Of a DNA stretch of 64,000 nt, positions 8,703 through 17,589 are shown in pieces. The position numbers and the translations under genes are program-made. Within the stretch, counting starts at the first letter, position 1. Each line of letters opens with the position of its first letter. The stretch is taken from the NCBI GenBank assembly GCA_903952205.1, contig CAJBEZ010000060.1:1-64000 (forward strand). The letters are read 5' to 3'. Under the pieces are notes generated by a model. That model was not told the origin of the DNA. It saw only the letters and a list, made by a program, of their open reading frames with translations, and did not search any database. This DNA is from an uncultured Desulfomonile sp. Its GTDB lineage: Bacteria > Desulfobacterota > Desulfomonilia > Desulfomonilales > Desulfomonilaceae.

Positions 8703-9386
8703 TTAGAATTCCAGCGTTTCGATTGCGCTTCCGGCTGATGCCCCCTTGATCACAAGTCCCGCCACTGCGCTTGAGTCATGGGAACTCGACCCCCCAAGAG
8801 TGACACCTGCGGTCAGGCCAAGGACAGTATTCGCGGAATGAGTCTCATTCGTGATCTCAAGAGACTGATTCACGTTCAATGCGGTAAACACAGGTTTATT
8901 GTCCGCGTTCACCGACACCACAAACCCCACCGCAGTGGCGTTGATCTCAGCCGCAATTTGCACCGCAGTCCTGGCCGCCCCCGCTGTCAGTGTGAACGTC
9001 TGTTTCTCGTCTCCGCCAACCTTTAAACCGACTACATCGCTTGTAGCGGCCACAACTGCGAAAGTTTCTGCGTTCGCGGCTGTTACGCTTGCGCACGAAG
9101 CCCCGGAATAAGGGTAAGCCTTGTTTAATGGACCCCATACAAACGCTCCCGGTGTAAGGGTAACCCCGGCCAAACGATCATCCTTTCTTTCACGGAATCG
9201 GGTAGCGACCGTGCAGAAGGCTGCCCCTGGAATATGGGCGCAAACAGTTCCCACAACATCAACCGATCCTATCTCAGTGTTCTTAACAACCGCATTGTCC
9301 CCTGATATTTTGACCACATCCCCAACTTCTATGGTTGTCGGACAAGCGAACGAAACCGCAAGAATATCCTGGACTCCCTGATTCAT
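8703..9386 (-). CDS. Capsid decoration-type protein (DUF2190-like) carrying the repeat domain found in the sheath
   Basis: The N-terminal 100 residues (DVVKISGD, DVVGTVC, CTVATRFRERKDD, AGVTLTPGAFVWG) resemble DUF2190-like capsid decoration proteins, and the last 25 residues (AVAGLVIKGASAGSAIETLEF) complete that fold. Residues about 117-196 are an insertion of the same beta-rich domain that occurs twice in the tail sheath (TFTLTAGAARTAVQIAAEIN...NTVLGLTAG). The location next to the major capsid gene fits a capsid surface protein. Seven G (9394-9400) sit 7 nt upstream of the ATG. Confidence 0.7.
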   Translation of the reverse strand: MNQGVQDILAVSFACPTTIEVGDVVKISGDNAVVKNTEIGSVDVVGTVCAHIPGAAFCTVATRFRERKDDRLAGVTLTPGAFVWGPLNKAYPYSGASCASVTAANAETFAVVAATSDVVGLKVGGDEKQTFTLTAGAARTAVQIAAEINATAVGFVVSVNADNKPVFTALNVNQSLEITNETHSANTVLGLTAGVTLGGSSSHDSSAVAGLVIKGASAGSAIETLEF

Positions 9387-9955
9387 TATTTATCCCCCCC
9401 AAACATTCTTGAAACACTGTCAACAATGTCCCTGCTGACTTCCGCTACCGGTATGTCAACCTTGGGAATCTCTTCATCAGCGCTGCTTTTCATTGACCCA
9501 AACCTGTTGAGCGCCAACGATTTGTACTCTTCAAGCGCCTCCTGGATGTAGGCGATGTCCTGGGAATTGGCTATTCTCAGTCTGATTTTTTTGTCGTTCT
9601 CACTGAGTTCCTCTTTTGCCGGGTCAACCTTGGCAGCGTCAAATGCTTTCAACGCTTCCTTTTTCTGAAACTCAACAAAAGCCAGGCCATTCGCTGCGTT
9701 TGCGAGGTCTGTCGGTAAAACTTCCAAAATTTCATCAACGGATTTTCCCGAATACTTGCAACTGCCCGACAATTCGCATGCCCTTAAAACCCTGTCATAA
9801 AGGCCTGAATACGCCACCTGGGCTTTTTTAAGCTCTTCCACTTTTCCCAACAGAAGCTCTTCAAGTTTTTCAGGAATCGGCGCTCCGTCGGACAGGGCGA
9901 ACTCAATCCCCAATTCTTTACAGACCGCCGAAAACAGTTTTAATTCGTTTCCCAT
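9386..9955 (-). CDS. Nested scaffold protein (in-frame internal start)
   Basis: An internal ATG at 9953-9955 (MGNELKLFSAVCKELG) follows a run of six G within the protease gene and would yield a separate 189-residue acidic, helical scaffold. Nested protease/scaffold pairs are classical in lambda (C/Nu3) and Mu (I/Z). The internal start is inferred from the G-rich ribosome-binding site and the sharp change from protease to helical composition just before it. Confidence 0.5.
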   Translation of the reverse strand: MGNELKLFSAVCKELGIEFALSDGAPIPEKLEELLLGKVEELKKAQVAYSGLYDRVLRACELSGSCKYSGKSVDEILEVLPTDLANAANGLAFVEFQKKEALKAFDAAKVDPAKEELSENDKKIRLRIANSQDIAYIQEALEEYKSLALNRFGSMKSSADEEIPKVDIPVAEVSRDIVDSVSRMFGGDK

Positions 9956-10741
9956 AGTCCCCCCACTTTCATTACTAACTGGTTCCTTTCCGGAAATATT
10001 GTTGAGCGCAACACGGGGTCCCGCGTTGGAATCAGCGCCCATACCCCAAGGGACAAAAGCCATGTGTCTAACCGCCGTAATCTTTAGCGGAAGCCATCGA
10101 ACCATATCCCCGTTTATTCTTTTTCCTTGGTTTTTTACGAATTCCTGATGAAGCATATCAGGATGTGACGGAACGTATTCTCCGTCAATCCCTATCGACC
10201 CGGCCCTTAGAATTCCTTCTGTGAGCCCCAGCGCCGCCTTTGGGTCATATTTAGGGTTTACAACCAGAGTTCCGTTTATCCCGGCTTCTAATTTACCTTT
10301 TGCGGCTTCAAAAAAAGGATTCTCAACTTTCCCCGCAATATCCCTGGAATCAATTGAATGGTTCCATGTAATATCAGGTTTGAAAGCGCCAACCAGGGGC
10401 GCTATATCCCTAGCAATTACAGCGGCATTATCGTGACCAAAGTCTACGCACTGAGGATATGGAAAACTCGAACTCGGCCACAATTTGGCGCCACTGACCA
10501 GCCGCCACAAAACCCTGACTTTTCCGTCATCAGGAATGCCCGGTGGGGAAGGGCCGTTAGACAGGGAAAGAGCGACCTCATCCTCTGTGTCCCCCGATTT
10601 TTCCTGTATTCGCTGATTTAATTCTTCAGTAGACTCTCCCTGGTCATAAGCATTTTTCAGACCCTTGCAATCTACGATGCAGTCAAAGGTGTAAATCTTT
10701 TGACCTTTCCTGTTTAACCTGAACTTAAAAGCGTCTTTCAT
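9386..10741 (-). CDS. Prohead protease fused to scaffold domain
   Basis: The 451-residue protein has an N-terminal protease domain with a candidate His128 (TWNHSIDSRDIAG) and Ser182 (ILRAGSIGID), the His/Ser arrangement of HK97-type prohead proteases (U35-like) and Mu gpI-like proteins. The C-terminal part (residues 263-451) is acidic and helical, typical of an internal scaffold. Proteases of this type mature the procapsid and clear the scaffold. The gene lies between portal and decoration genes, as expected. It overlaps the decoration gene at a single base. Confidence 0.75.
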   Translation of the reverse strand: MKDAFKFRLNRKGQKIYTFDCIVDCKGLKNAYDQGESTEELNQRIQEKSGDTEDEVALSLSNGPSPPGIPDDGKVRVLWRLVSGAKLWPSSSFPYPQCVDFGHDNAAVIARDIAPLVGAFKPDITWNHSIDSRDIAGKVENPFFEAAKGKLEAGINGTLVVNPKYDPKAALGLTEGILRAGSIGIDGEYVPSHPDMLHQEFVKNQGKRINGDMVRWLPLKITAVRHMAFVPWGMGADSNAGPRVALNNISGKEPVSNESGGTMGNELKLFSAVCKELGIEFALSDGAPIPEKLEELLLGKVEELKKAQVAYSGLYDRVLRACELSGSCKYSGKSVDEILEVLPTDLANAANGLAFVEFQKKEALKAFDAAKVDPAKEELSENDKKIRLRIANSQDIAYIQEALEEYKSLALNRFGSMKSSADEEIPKVDIPVAEVSRDIVDSVSRMFGGDK

Positions 10742-10758
10742 TCCCCCCGTTATCCCCC

Positions 10759-12108
10759 TTAATGATTTGTCGGTACGTGCGAAAACATTTCATATCTCCT
10801 GGAATCAGAAACAAAAGACGCGATAAAAGCCCCGGAAGTGGCGTTACGCTGATCATGCCCCAACAGTTTTCTCGCTTCTTCTTTGGAAATTACTTCCTGA
10901 GTCAACTGCCCCAAAACTTTTTGTGAATCCATGTATCCGGCTTCCGCGTCCCTGAATGCGTCTATCGAACGACTGGTGGTAAATTTGACCGAAACCCCCA
11001 CATTGCCCAGACCGTTAAGAGCAAAATTCAGCCTGTGGCCATGTTCGATCACTCTTTTAACTCCAAGTTGAAACATTTTGATGCCTTGAGTCAGTTCTTC
11101 ATAAACTACCTTGGCAAAAGTCTCAGTTGAGTTAAAATTCCATCCAAACGCGATAGGATCTCTTTGAAGGGCCGAAAATAATCCCTGTAAAACAATTTGA
11201 AGAACGTCTTTTGCCCCCTGAGCCCCGGCGGTAATATTATTGAACTGGAATTCGATATTGTCGTAACTGACGCAGATCCCGTCATCCATTTCTTTTGTGA
11301 AGCTGTCCGCTACCTTGTTCAGATATTCCTGAGCCATAGCGTTATATTCTTCGTCTTCCTGGCCTGGCTTTCGTGGGGGTCTTTCAACTTTCGCGAGTAA
11401 AACCCCCAGCACTGAAAGTTTTTCAACCCAGGTCCGGATTTTTTTCATGATAGCCGCATGGTGAGCGCAAGGCTCAATTGCTGCGAGAGCGGGCGGAACA
11501 GGGTAGGGGCTGCCATCTCGAACTATCGACGCATGAAAGGACGTTTGAACAGGATTTAACGCGACCAGTTGATCCATTTGCTGTTGCATTAAAACCAGTT
11601 CCCTGTTTTGGTTCAGGCTCCAGCGAATGCTTTTGATCGGAACAAGGTAAGCCCTGTCAATATAAGAAAGGGTTGGATCAGGGACCCATTCGACACAACA
11701 CCCACCAGATCTGGCAACCTGGGAAAAAAGAGCGTTGATCAGGCCATCTAGCCCCCCGGATAAGGGAAAACATCTTGCCGCAAAATTATTGGCTATATCT
11801 ATCGCCTTGTCGGCCTCAGACTGACTTGACGCCATTATTTCAAGATTATGGCCTATGTTTCCAAGCGCTACCGTCGTGTAAACATACTTACTTACATACG
11901 GATCTAGCAGTGAAATATTGTCGAGCGCCTGATATGTTTCAAAAGGGAATTTTGCGGCTAAAACATTTAGATTGTTTAGATAGGCCCCAACCTGACTGGC
12001 CGACCATTCGTCGTCTATCTGCGACCTGCGGGAAGTCACTTTCGGATAATCCGATACCGGCTCTGTAGCTTTTCCCCGCCCTAAAAGTTGTTTTATTTTT
12101 TGAATCAT
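10759..12108 (-). CDS. Phage portal protein
   Basis: This 449-residue protein lies between large terminase and protease, and has portal-type features: a helical stem region, a loop with GGLDGLINALFSQVARSGGCCVEWVPDP, and later FSALQRDPIAFGWNFNSTETFAKVVYEELTQGI. Portals form the dodecameric ring through which DNA is packaged and ejected. Its ATG overlaps the terminase stop (ATAATGA), indicating coupled translation. Length is typical for the family. Confidence 0.8.
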   Translation of the reverse strand: MIQKIKQLLGRGKATEPVSDYPKVTSRRSQIDDEWSASQVGAYLNNLNVLAAKFPFETYQALDNISLLDPYVSKYVYTTVALGNIGHNLEIMASSQSEADKAIDIANNFAARCFPLSGGLDGLINALFSQVARSGGCCVEWVPDPTLSYIDRAYLVPIKSIRWSLNQNRELVLMQQQMDQLVALNPVQTSFHASIVRDGSPYPVPPALAAIEPCAHHAAIMKKIRTWVEKLSVLGVLLAKVERPPRKPGQEDEEYNAMAQEYLNKVADSFTKEMDDGICVSYDNIEFQFNNITAGAQGAKDVLQIVLQGLFSALQRDPIAFGWNFNSTETFAKVVYEELTQGIKMFQLGVKRVIEHGHRLNFALNGLGNVGVSVKFTTSRSIDAFRDAEAGYMDSQKVLGQLTQEVISKEEARKLLGHDQRNATSGAFIASFVSDSRRYEMFSHVPTNH

Positions 12109-13742
12109 TATGCTGTAGCAAATTTCCTGAAGACGGGCATAACCATTGGGGCGGCTCCTTTTCGCCCAAGTTCATAAGCTGCGATAAGACAGGAATTCAT
12201 GGCCATCGCAAAATGGTTCTCAATTCCTTGCCCCCCGATAAAAACCCGTCGCATCACGCCGGAGTTTGTCATTTCCTCTTTGGCGATTAATTGTTTACAG
12301 TGATAGCGAACACGTTCAAGCGCAGTCAGGCTTGTCCCTCTGCACTCTTTCCTGCCGGGCAGCATCACAACGCCCTGTTCCATTCGGTCAATCATGGAAT
12401 CAAGGCTTGATGTTCGATCAACATTTACAACCGGAATTTCAATATTGCCGGAAAGTAACTCTGTTCCAAGTTTTAGTTGTCTGCCCTGAAAATATTGAAT
12501 TGATGCTTGTCGTGGAAAACGCGCACAGAATTGCTTTGCGGGCCACTTGTTCGGCATGGCGTCAACAACTGCGTAAGATACGCCAAACTGAACCATTAAT
12601 TCATCTAGTCTGTTCCAGTTATCAGTTTCTTCAAAATGGACCCATTTGAAAAACTTTCCTGAAATAATCCCTACTGAGATATGAAGTTGGTCGCCTTGGT
12701 CCACGCCCATATACGACCCGGTTTCCCGATAGGAAAACCCGTGATCACCTTCAACAAAATCCAGAAGCTTTTCGTCTACTCTGGCGTTACCACCCCCATA
12801 CGGGAACCCTAAAACCGAAACGGTGAAGCGTGCTATTTTATTGTGGCCGACCTTGTAATCTTCCCATTCCTTCATGATTTTGGTTGCTATGTTTGGAAAA
12901 TTAGGCGGCTTTATTTGCGTGTATAACTGGCTTAAATGGCGTCCTCGTTTGTCTTGTCTTTCAGGGCGTAACGCGACCCATTCTCCCTGGCTCATGTTTA
13001 ATTTTGATTCACATTGCTTGCAGCCCCGGTAATGGGTCACGCCTTCTGGAAAAGTTTTTTTCCTGTTTTGAGGAACAGCAAGGAAGTTGGAAGGAAAATC
13101 AAGTTCTAGGCAGTTATATGCTCCGCACGACGGACAAATCAGTTTCCAGTAACGCTGATCGGTTTCCTTGAATTGCTTGTCAATGCCATATCCCGGAAAA
13201 CTCGGTTGACTGAGCGACGCGAACCATTGAAGGTCTGAGTGCATCATTCTGTCAACGGCGTAATCAATAAGAGCTTCTTTACACTCGTCGGTTTCGTCAG
13301 TTACAACCATATCGCAGTCAATGGATTTAACTTGCGATAAAGTAAAAAGGCCTCGGAAGTAGAGGGCTCCGGGGCCAATCTGTTTCAAAGAAACGTTGTT
13401 CGTGCTTCGGACACGAGACGCCAGGTAAGGGGTTTCATCAAGCATTGTCTGGCATCTGTCATTTGAAAAATCCGAAACCTGTTTATCATTCTGAAAATAG
13501 TAAACGGCTTTTTTCCCAAGGTGTTCGGAGATATAAAGGGTCTTGAGCAACATGGTGGTTGACATGGCGACTTGTGCGCCCTTCATGAAAACCTGCCAGG
13601 GGTGATCATCGTCGATTATGTCGTTAAGATATTCGTGTCCCTTTGTGGTGTATTTGGCCCCACGTAAAACAACCCCAACCTTGGATATCCATTCCCTTAA
13701 AGACATTCGCTTGAATCTCTTTAAAAAAGTGGATGTCGGCAA
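12108..13742 (-). CDS. Terminase large subunit (GpA-like)
   Basis: The 544-residue packaging motor has an N-terminal ATPase with a Walker A-like loop of the degenerate GpA type (MKGAQVAMSTTML) and a Walker B (SIDCDMVVTDETDE), then a C-terminal nuclease with acidic residues in GVDQGD and AVVDAMPNKWP. Two CxxC pairs (CPSCGAYNC and CKQCE) could hold zinc, as in GpA relatives. Translation starts at TTG (13740-13742) behind AGGGGG. The protein cuts and translocates phage DNA with the small subunit encoded just upstream. Confidence 0.85.
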   Translation of the reverse strand: MPTSTFLKRFKRMSLREWISKVGVVLRGAKYTTKGHEYLNDIIDDDHPWQVFMKGAQVAMSTTMLLKTLYISEHLGKKAVYYFQNDKQVSDFSNDRCQTMLDETPYLASRVRSTNNVSLKQIGPGALYFRGLFTLSQVKSIDCDMVVTDETDECKEALIDYAVDRMMHSDLQWFASLSQPSFPGYGIDKQFKETDQRYWKLICPSCGAYNCLELDFPSNFLAVPQNRKKTFPEGVTHYRGCKQCESKLNMSQGEWVALRPERQDKRGRHLSQLYTQIKPPNFPNIATKIMKEWEDYKVGHNKIARFTVSVLGFPYGGGNARVDEKLLDFVEGDHGFSYRETGSYMGVDQGDQLHISVGIISGKFFKWVHFEETDNWNRLDELMVQFGVSYAVVDAMPNKWPAKQFCARFPRQASIQYFQGRQLKLGTELLSGNIEIPVVNVDRTSSLDSMIDRMEQGVVMLPGRKECRGTSLTALERVRYHCKQLIAKEEMTNSGVMRRVFIGGQGIENHFAMAMNSCLIAAYELGRKGAAPMVMPVFRKFATA

Positions 13743-13794
13743 AACCCCCTGGAAAAATTTTTTATTTATTCTGGGTGATAGCTGTTCCAGGTTT

Positions 13795-14376
13795 TTAACC
13801 CTCGCTCGCTATCATCAGTTTGTCAGCAACCTCATCGACAATCTCGACCAGTTCATTAACGAGTTCGGGCCTCCCCACAAGTTGCCTCTGAAATTCTTTT
13901 CTGAATTCTTCCCTGACTCTCTCCATAACCAGGTTATGATCCATTTCCATTTTTCGTTTGTTCAGGGAAAGATTAATGGTCTTGATCAGAACTTCGGCAA
14001 CCTTGCCATAATCATTTATGGAATCACATTTTGGGCGTTTAAGGGTATTAAACGGCTCCCAGAAGAAATCCATCAGGCCCTTTATGGCTTGAGTCTCAAA
14101 TTCCTTAGCTACCCGGCGATCTATTTTGTCGGTTTGAAGTTCTTTGTCGGCTTCGAGTTTTAGTCTCTTAATGAGTTGCCTGTTCCAGTCCTTGATTCGT
14201 TCCCTGGAAACCTGAAAACCAGCGTCGGTGAGAAACTCATAAATTTTGGAATAGGGATGTTCACCTTGAAACCAATCGACAAGTTGAGCGCGAATTTTAT
14301 CCGGTAGCCGTTCCACGTTATCGACTACACGCAAAATTCGCGCCGGTTTCCCCCCATTGTTACAAAGTTTGCTAAT
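13795..14376 (-). CDS. Terminase small subunit (Mu gp27/DUF3486-like)
   Basis: The protein contains RLPDKIRAQLVDWFQGEHPYSKIYEFLTDAGFQVSRERIKDWN, matching the DNA-binding helix-turn-helix pattern of Mu gp27-type small terminases, followed by a long charged helical region (NKRKMEMDHNLVMERVREEFRKEFQRQL). It precedes the large terminase, as expected. The start is unclear. A TTG at 14407-14409 would add an unlikely YSFFWGG leader. The best ribosome-binding site, eight G at 14386-14393, points to an in-frame ATT at 14374-14376, used here provisionally. Confidence 0.65.
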   Translation of the reverse strand: MSKLCNNGGKPARILRVVDNVERLPDKIRAQLVDWFQGEHPYSKIYEFLTDAGFQVSRERIKDWNRQLIKRLKLEADKELQTDKIDRRVAKEFETQAIKGLMDFFWEPFNTLKRPKCDSINDYGKVAEVLIKTINLSLNKRKMEMDHNLVMERVREEFRKEFQRQLVGRPELVNELVEIVDEVADKLMIASEG

Positions 14377-14586
14377 TTTTTGAGTCCCCCCCCAAAAAAA
14401 AGAATACAACCTATACAGCTTTTCTACGCGACACCGTAATTATTATAATAGGTTATGTCAATTTCAAAACAAGCGACCGGCAGAAATAAGCCGCTAACGT
14501 CGCAATATAACTATAATTAAATGACATCTGTGATTTAATTTAATCATATTATTTATATGAAGTTATTATATAAAGTGTTAATTTAC

Positions 14587-14607
14587 GTGGGCATTTTGGT
14601 GGGCATT
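14587..14607. repeat. Direct repeat GTGGGCATT x2
   Basis: Two copies of GTGGGCATT at 14587-14595 and 14599-14607, 12 bp apart, sit between the phage late genes and the tRNA 3' end. The position would fit integrase arm-type or excisionase sites, but that is an inference. Confidence 0.45.
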
Positions 14608-14680
14608 ACCGTGAGGTGATATAGGTTGATATGTGTAAGTATGTGATACTTTTGACAGGCAAAAAAGCTAAAAAAACAGC

Positions 14681-14714
14681 GTAAAAACAAAAATAGCCAG
14701 GAATGCTCCTGGCT
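14681..14714 (-). terminator. Rho-independent terminator of tRNA-Arg
   Basis: A perfect 8-bp stem (AGCCAGGA/TCCTGGCT, 14695-14714) with a 4-nt loop is followed on the minus strand by a T-rich tract (TATTTTTGTTTTT), 28 nt past the tRNA 3' end. Confidence 0.8.
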
Positions 14715-14741
14715 AAGTTGCTGTTCTTATTCATACTTTAT

Positions 14742-14818
<77 letters not shown>

Positions 14819-14844
14819 TCTGGAATGGATCTGCCGTCGTAGGA

Positions 14845-14872
14845 ACAATATATATATACCCCAGACGGTCAA
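14845..14872 (-). promoter_or_regulatory. Sigma-70 promoter of tRNA-Arg
   Basis: TTGACC (14867-14872), a 16-bp spacer and TATTGT (14845-14850) lie about 27 bp upstream of the tRNA 5' end on the minus strand. Confidence 0.6.
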
Positions 14873-15027
14873 GTGGACATTCAAGCACAGGAGTCTAATT
14901 CTTGTCAATATTATCGATTAGGGGGATGACATTTACTCTGAAGAATTTGTGTCAAAAAAGTATATAAGCTGCTTAGAACGCACGAATTGCTCCCGGGTTA
15001 ATTCATGCCTGCGCAGGATATCGCCAT

Positions 15028-15729
15028 TCAAGTCGCCACCTTGACGCGGCGTTTGTCAAAGACCGTGATCAAGGGAATCGAAAGCCTCGTGCATATGGTG
15101 TCCAGTACCCTGTGCCATTTTGCGCCTCTTGAATCCTTGTTTTCAGTCATTGGTGAATCATAAACCACGGTTGTTACTTCTTTGTGGCGTCTGACGTAAT
15201 CTCCTAACTTCTCAACGATGTCTCCTCTGAACAGGTACATTCGATATTGGACGTTCTTGTCCCCGAGGAATTGTGAAAGTTCCGGGATGTCTACGGACCC
15301 GAGCAGTCCGGTATGGTCTAAATCCTTGTTAACAAGACTGACCTCATCGGATTCCGTGACTAGGATGTCCATCATAGCCCCGACCCTCTTGCATAAGTTT
15401 GCGGTATAATTAATAGCGTGTAGGTTGGGATTAGAGTTGTCTATCACAAGAGCGACTATGTGTGGCTTGGGCTCTGGATGAAGAATTTCATTGGCGGAGC
15501 TAAATTCACCAGCTTCCGCAAATGCCGCAGCGCTCATGCTTCTCTCAAACGCGTCCACGCTAGATTCTTCGTAACTAAGAATTCCCGAATCTTTATCATG
15601 ATTGAGCAGACCATTTTCTACAGGTCCAACTGCCGGATCCATAAAGCTTAATGCTGTCTCAGCCTCGTCCATCTCCGCAAACGTGATCGCGTTGAGCATG
15701 GCCGTGATCTTTTCTTTAACCTTTTTCAT
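15028..15729 (-). CDS. Universal-stress-like protein with N-terminal AFAE motifs
   Basis: The C-terminal two thirds of this 233-residue protein resemble the nucleotide-binding alpha/beta fold of UspA-type proteins (HIVALVIDNSNPNLHAINYTANLCKRVGAMMDILV ... TTVVYDSPMTEN ... LSIPLITVFDKR), though the ATP-binding Gly motif is not evident. The N-terminus carries two copies of a short motif (ITFAEMDEAETAL and AAFAEAGEFSSANEIL) also present in the 59-residue protein at 20778-20957. AGGAG precedes the ATG. A -24/-12 promoter lies 28-44 bp upstream. Likely role: a stress protein controlled by the neighbouring two-component system (inference). Confidence 0.6.
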   Translation of the reverse strand: MKKVKEKITAMLNAITFAEMDEAETALSFMDPAVGPVENGLLNHDKDSGILSYEESSVDAFERSMSAAAFAEAGEFSSANEILHPEPKPHIVALVIDNSNPNLHAINYTANLCKRVGAMMDILVTESDEVSLVNKDLDHTGLLGSVDIPELSQFLGDKNVQYRMYLFRGDIVEKLGDYVRRHKEVTTVVYDSPMTENKDSRGAKWHRVLDTICTRLSIPLITVFDKRRVKVAT

Positions 15730-15756
15730 TGAAGTCTCCTGTCACCGCTAGGCGAC

Positions 15757-15773
15757 TACAAATCTCGTGCCAA
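15757..15773 (-). promoter_or_regulatory. Sigma-54 -24/-12 promoter of the USP-like gene
   Basis: TTGGCACGAGATTTGTA matches TTGGCACG-N4-TTGCW with the correct 12-bp GG-to-GC spacing, with GT in place of GC at -12. Predicted start about 17 nt before the ATG. Confidence 0.7.
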
Positions 15774-15931
15774 GATCTAAGCAACAGCAAAAAGGAATGA
15801 GAATAAATATCTGACTGATGGATCGTTGCGATATTACAACACAACATGCCGTGGACTAACTTAATATGAATAATTCGTGGACAAATGGTGGAAATAGATA
15901 AATAATATAAGTGTTGCAATTTAGAATTTGA

Positions 15932-15948
15932 TGTTGCATTCAGCAATA
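15932..15948. promoter_or_regulatory. Upstream activator palindrome TGTTGC-N5-GCAATA
   Basis: This palindrome lies about 160 bp upstream of the -24 element of the USP-like gene, a normal distance for a sigma-54 activator site. A half site (TGTTGC) lies beside it at 15912. The same motif recurs twice at 21097 and 21185. Confidence 0.65.
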
Positions 15949-16131
15949 CATGATGGGAAAATTGACGCCGCAGTAGAGATGTAAATCCTAACCGTGAGAT
16001 ATTGAGTGCGGTTAGGAAATGTAGCAAGATTCAGAAAGTCGTGGAACAGAGAACTCAGTTGCATTCTGATTACTAGGTTAAAGTTGAGTCACTAAATTTG
16101 GAATAGTCTTAAAGTTCAGGCAGGTGAATGA

Positions 16132-17589
16132 ATGTCATGGAGCCTCATTAGCTTAAGGTACAAAGTTTTAATCGGAGTAGCCGGCATCTATTTATTTATG
16201 ATAGCCACAATCTTTGGAAGCTACTATTTCATGACATCTCTGGAAAGCAAGATCAGTTATCTGGAAGAAATCAGCAAGGTAGAAGAGGCTGCGCTGGAAA
16301 TAAGAAGATTCGAAAAAAACTATTTCCTTTACGGTGACAGGCAGTCGTTGGGGACGGCCTTCTATCATTTGAACCGAGTTCAGTCTCTTTACGAAAAGAA
16401 CCTCTCCAAGATTGAAGAACTGATATCGCCCGAACAGTCAAGAGAATTTCGGGAATCGTTAACGGACTACGGGCGGTTGTTGAAAGAGTGTTCAAGTCTG
16501 GCCGGTGAGGGAAAGTGTTTCGAAACTCCCGAGACGAGAGCTGAATATGAAAAACAAATCAGGAAATCAGGATCTTCTATTTTAGAGATCGCAGAGAATC
16601 TGGCCAAACAAAAAAGGGCGTCAATAAGAGAGACCATAAGCGCCAACATGAAGCTGCTGCTGCTAGGGCTAACTGTAGCAGGTGTTGGGTTTGTGGCGAT
16701 TGCGAGTTTCTTGTTGGGAAGGGTCAACCGGTCTCTAAGACAACTTGAAAAAAGTGCAGAAAGCTTTGCCAAGGGAGAGTTCGAGCCTATTGATAATCTT
16801 CCCCCCGAGAAAGAAATCAGGGAAATATTTACATCCTTCAATAACATGGCGTCAAGATTGAGAGAACGTGAGGAACAACTTGTTCAATCCAAGAAGCTGG
16901 CCTCCTTGGGGACCATGCTTGCGGGAGTTGCGCACGAGATAAACAATCCATTGTCCAACATTTCATCTTCCTGTGAAATACTTCTGGAGGAAATTGACGA
17001 AACAGACACCGAATTTAAAAAAAACCTGTTGCGCAAAGTTCTGGATCAAGTTGAAAAAGCAAGAACCATTGTGCTTAACTTGTTGGAATTTTCCCGGAAT
17101 AAGGAATTTGCTCTCGAGAATCTAAACTTGGCCATGTTGATCGAGAAAACACTGAGTCTCATCCAGAGCCAGAAACCCCCTGGCGTTCAAGTAATCTCTA
17201 ACGTGAATCCCAATCTTTTCATTCTTGCTGATAAGCAGCGAATCGAACAAGCTCTCATGAATCTTATAACAAATGCTTTTCACGCTATAGAAGAAGAAGG
17301 ACAGGTTCGAATTCGAGGCTTTTCGTCCAACGATGGAAAGGTCAGAATAAGGATACGTGACACAGGGAGTGGCATATCCAAAGAAAATCTGGCGCGAATC
17401 TTTGACCCGTTTTTTACCACCAAGGACGTGGGTAAGGGCACAGGATTGGGTCTCTTCATTACTCACGACATAATACTCAGACATAAAGGAACGATTCGAG
17501 TTGAGAGTCTAAAGGGCCAGGGAACGGTGTTCTCTATATCTCTTCCTTCTGTGGAGCCTAAAGAATGCATACGCCCCCACGAATCCTGA
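16132..17589 (+). CDS. Membrane sensor histidine kinase
   Basis: The 485-residue protein has two membrane segments (about residues 12-32 and 178-200) enclosing a helical periplasmic sensor of about 140 residues, then a HAMP-like linker, a HisKA domain with phospho-acceptor His268 ([11 protein letters not shown]), and an HATPase domain with N box ([11 protein letters not shown]), G1 (DTGSGIS), F (FDPFFTT) and G2 (GTGLGLF). It is translationally coupled to the NtrC-type regulator: the next gene starts within its last 25 nt. It is expected to phosphorylate that regulator. A receiver on the Lon-type protein 3.8 kb away may be a second target (inference). Confidence 0.9.
   Translation: MSWSLISLRYKVLIGVAGIYLFMIATIFGSYYFMTSLESKISYLEEISKVEEAALEIRRFEKNYFLYGDRQSLGTAFYHLNRVQSLYEKNLSKIEELISPEQSREFRESLTDYGRLLKECSSLAGEGKCFETPETRAEYEKQIRKSGSSILEIAENLAKQKRASIRETISANMKLLLLGLTVAGVGFVAIASFLLGRVNRSLRQLEKSAESFAKGEFEPIDNLPPEKEIREIFTSFNNMASRLREREEQLVQSKKLASLGTMLAGVAHEINNPLSNISSSCEILLEEIDETDTEFKKNLLRKVLDQVEKARTIVLNLLEFSRNKEFALENLNLAMLIEKTLSLIQSQKPPGVQVISNVNPNLFILADKQRIEQALMNLITNAFHAIEEEGQVRIRGFSSNDGKVRIRIRDTGSGISKENLARIFDPFFTTKDVGKGTGLGLFITHDIILRHKGTIRVESLKGQGTVFSISLPSVEPKECIRPHES

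Larger units (their letters stand above)
14410..14741. other. AT-rich prophage/chromosome junction, no gene
   Basis: This 330-bp stretch separates the terminase genes from tRNA-Arg. It is AT-rich, contains a direct repeat of GTGGGCATT and the tRNA terminator hairpin, and has no convincing ORF. No integrase is present, so if the tRNA 3' end is the attachment site the integrase must lie at the other end, outside the window. Confidence 0.6.
15730..16131. other. Divergent regulatory region between USP-like gene and histidine kinase
   Basis: This 400-bp stretch has no convincing gene. It holds the sigma-54 promoter of the USP-like gene and the TGTTGC-N5-GCAAYA palindrome; a clear promoter for the rightward kinase gene was not found. 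Confidence 0.6.

Noticed and set aside
15716-16027. 103-codon minus-strand ORF between USP-like and kinase genes
   Set aside because: It overlaps the start of the USP-like gene and the sigma-54 control region and has no protein-like pattern.
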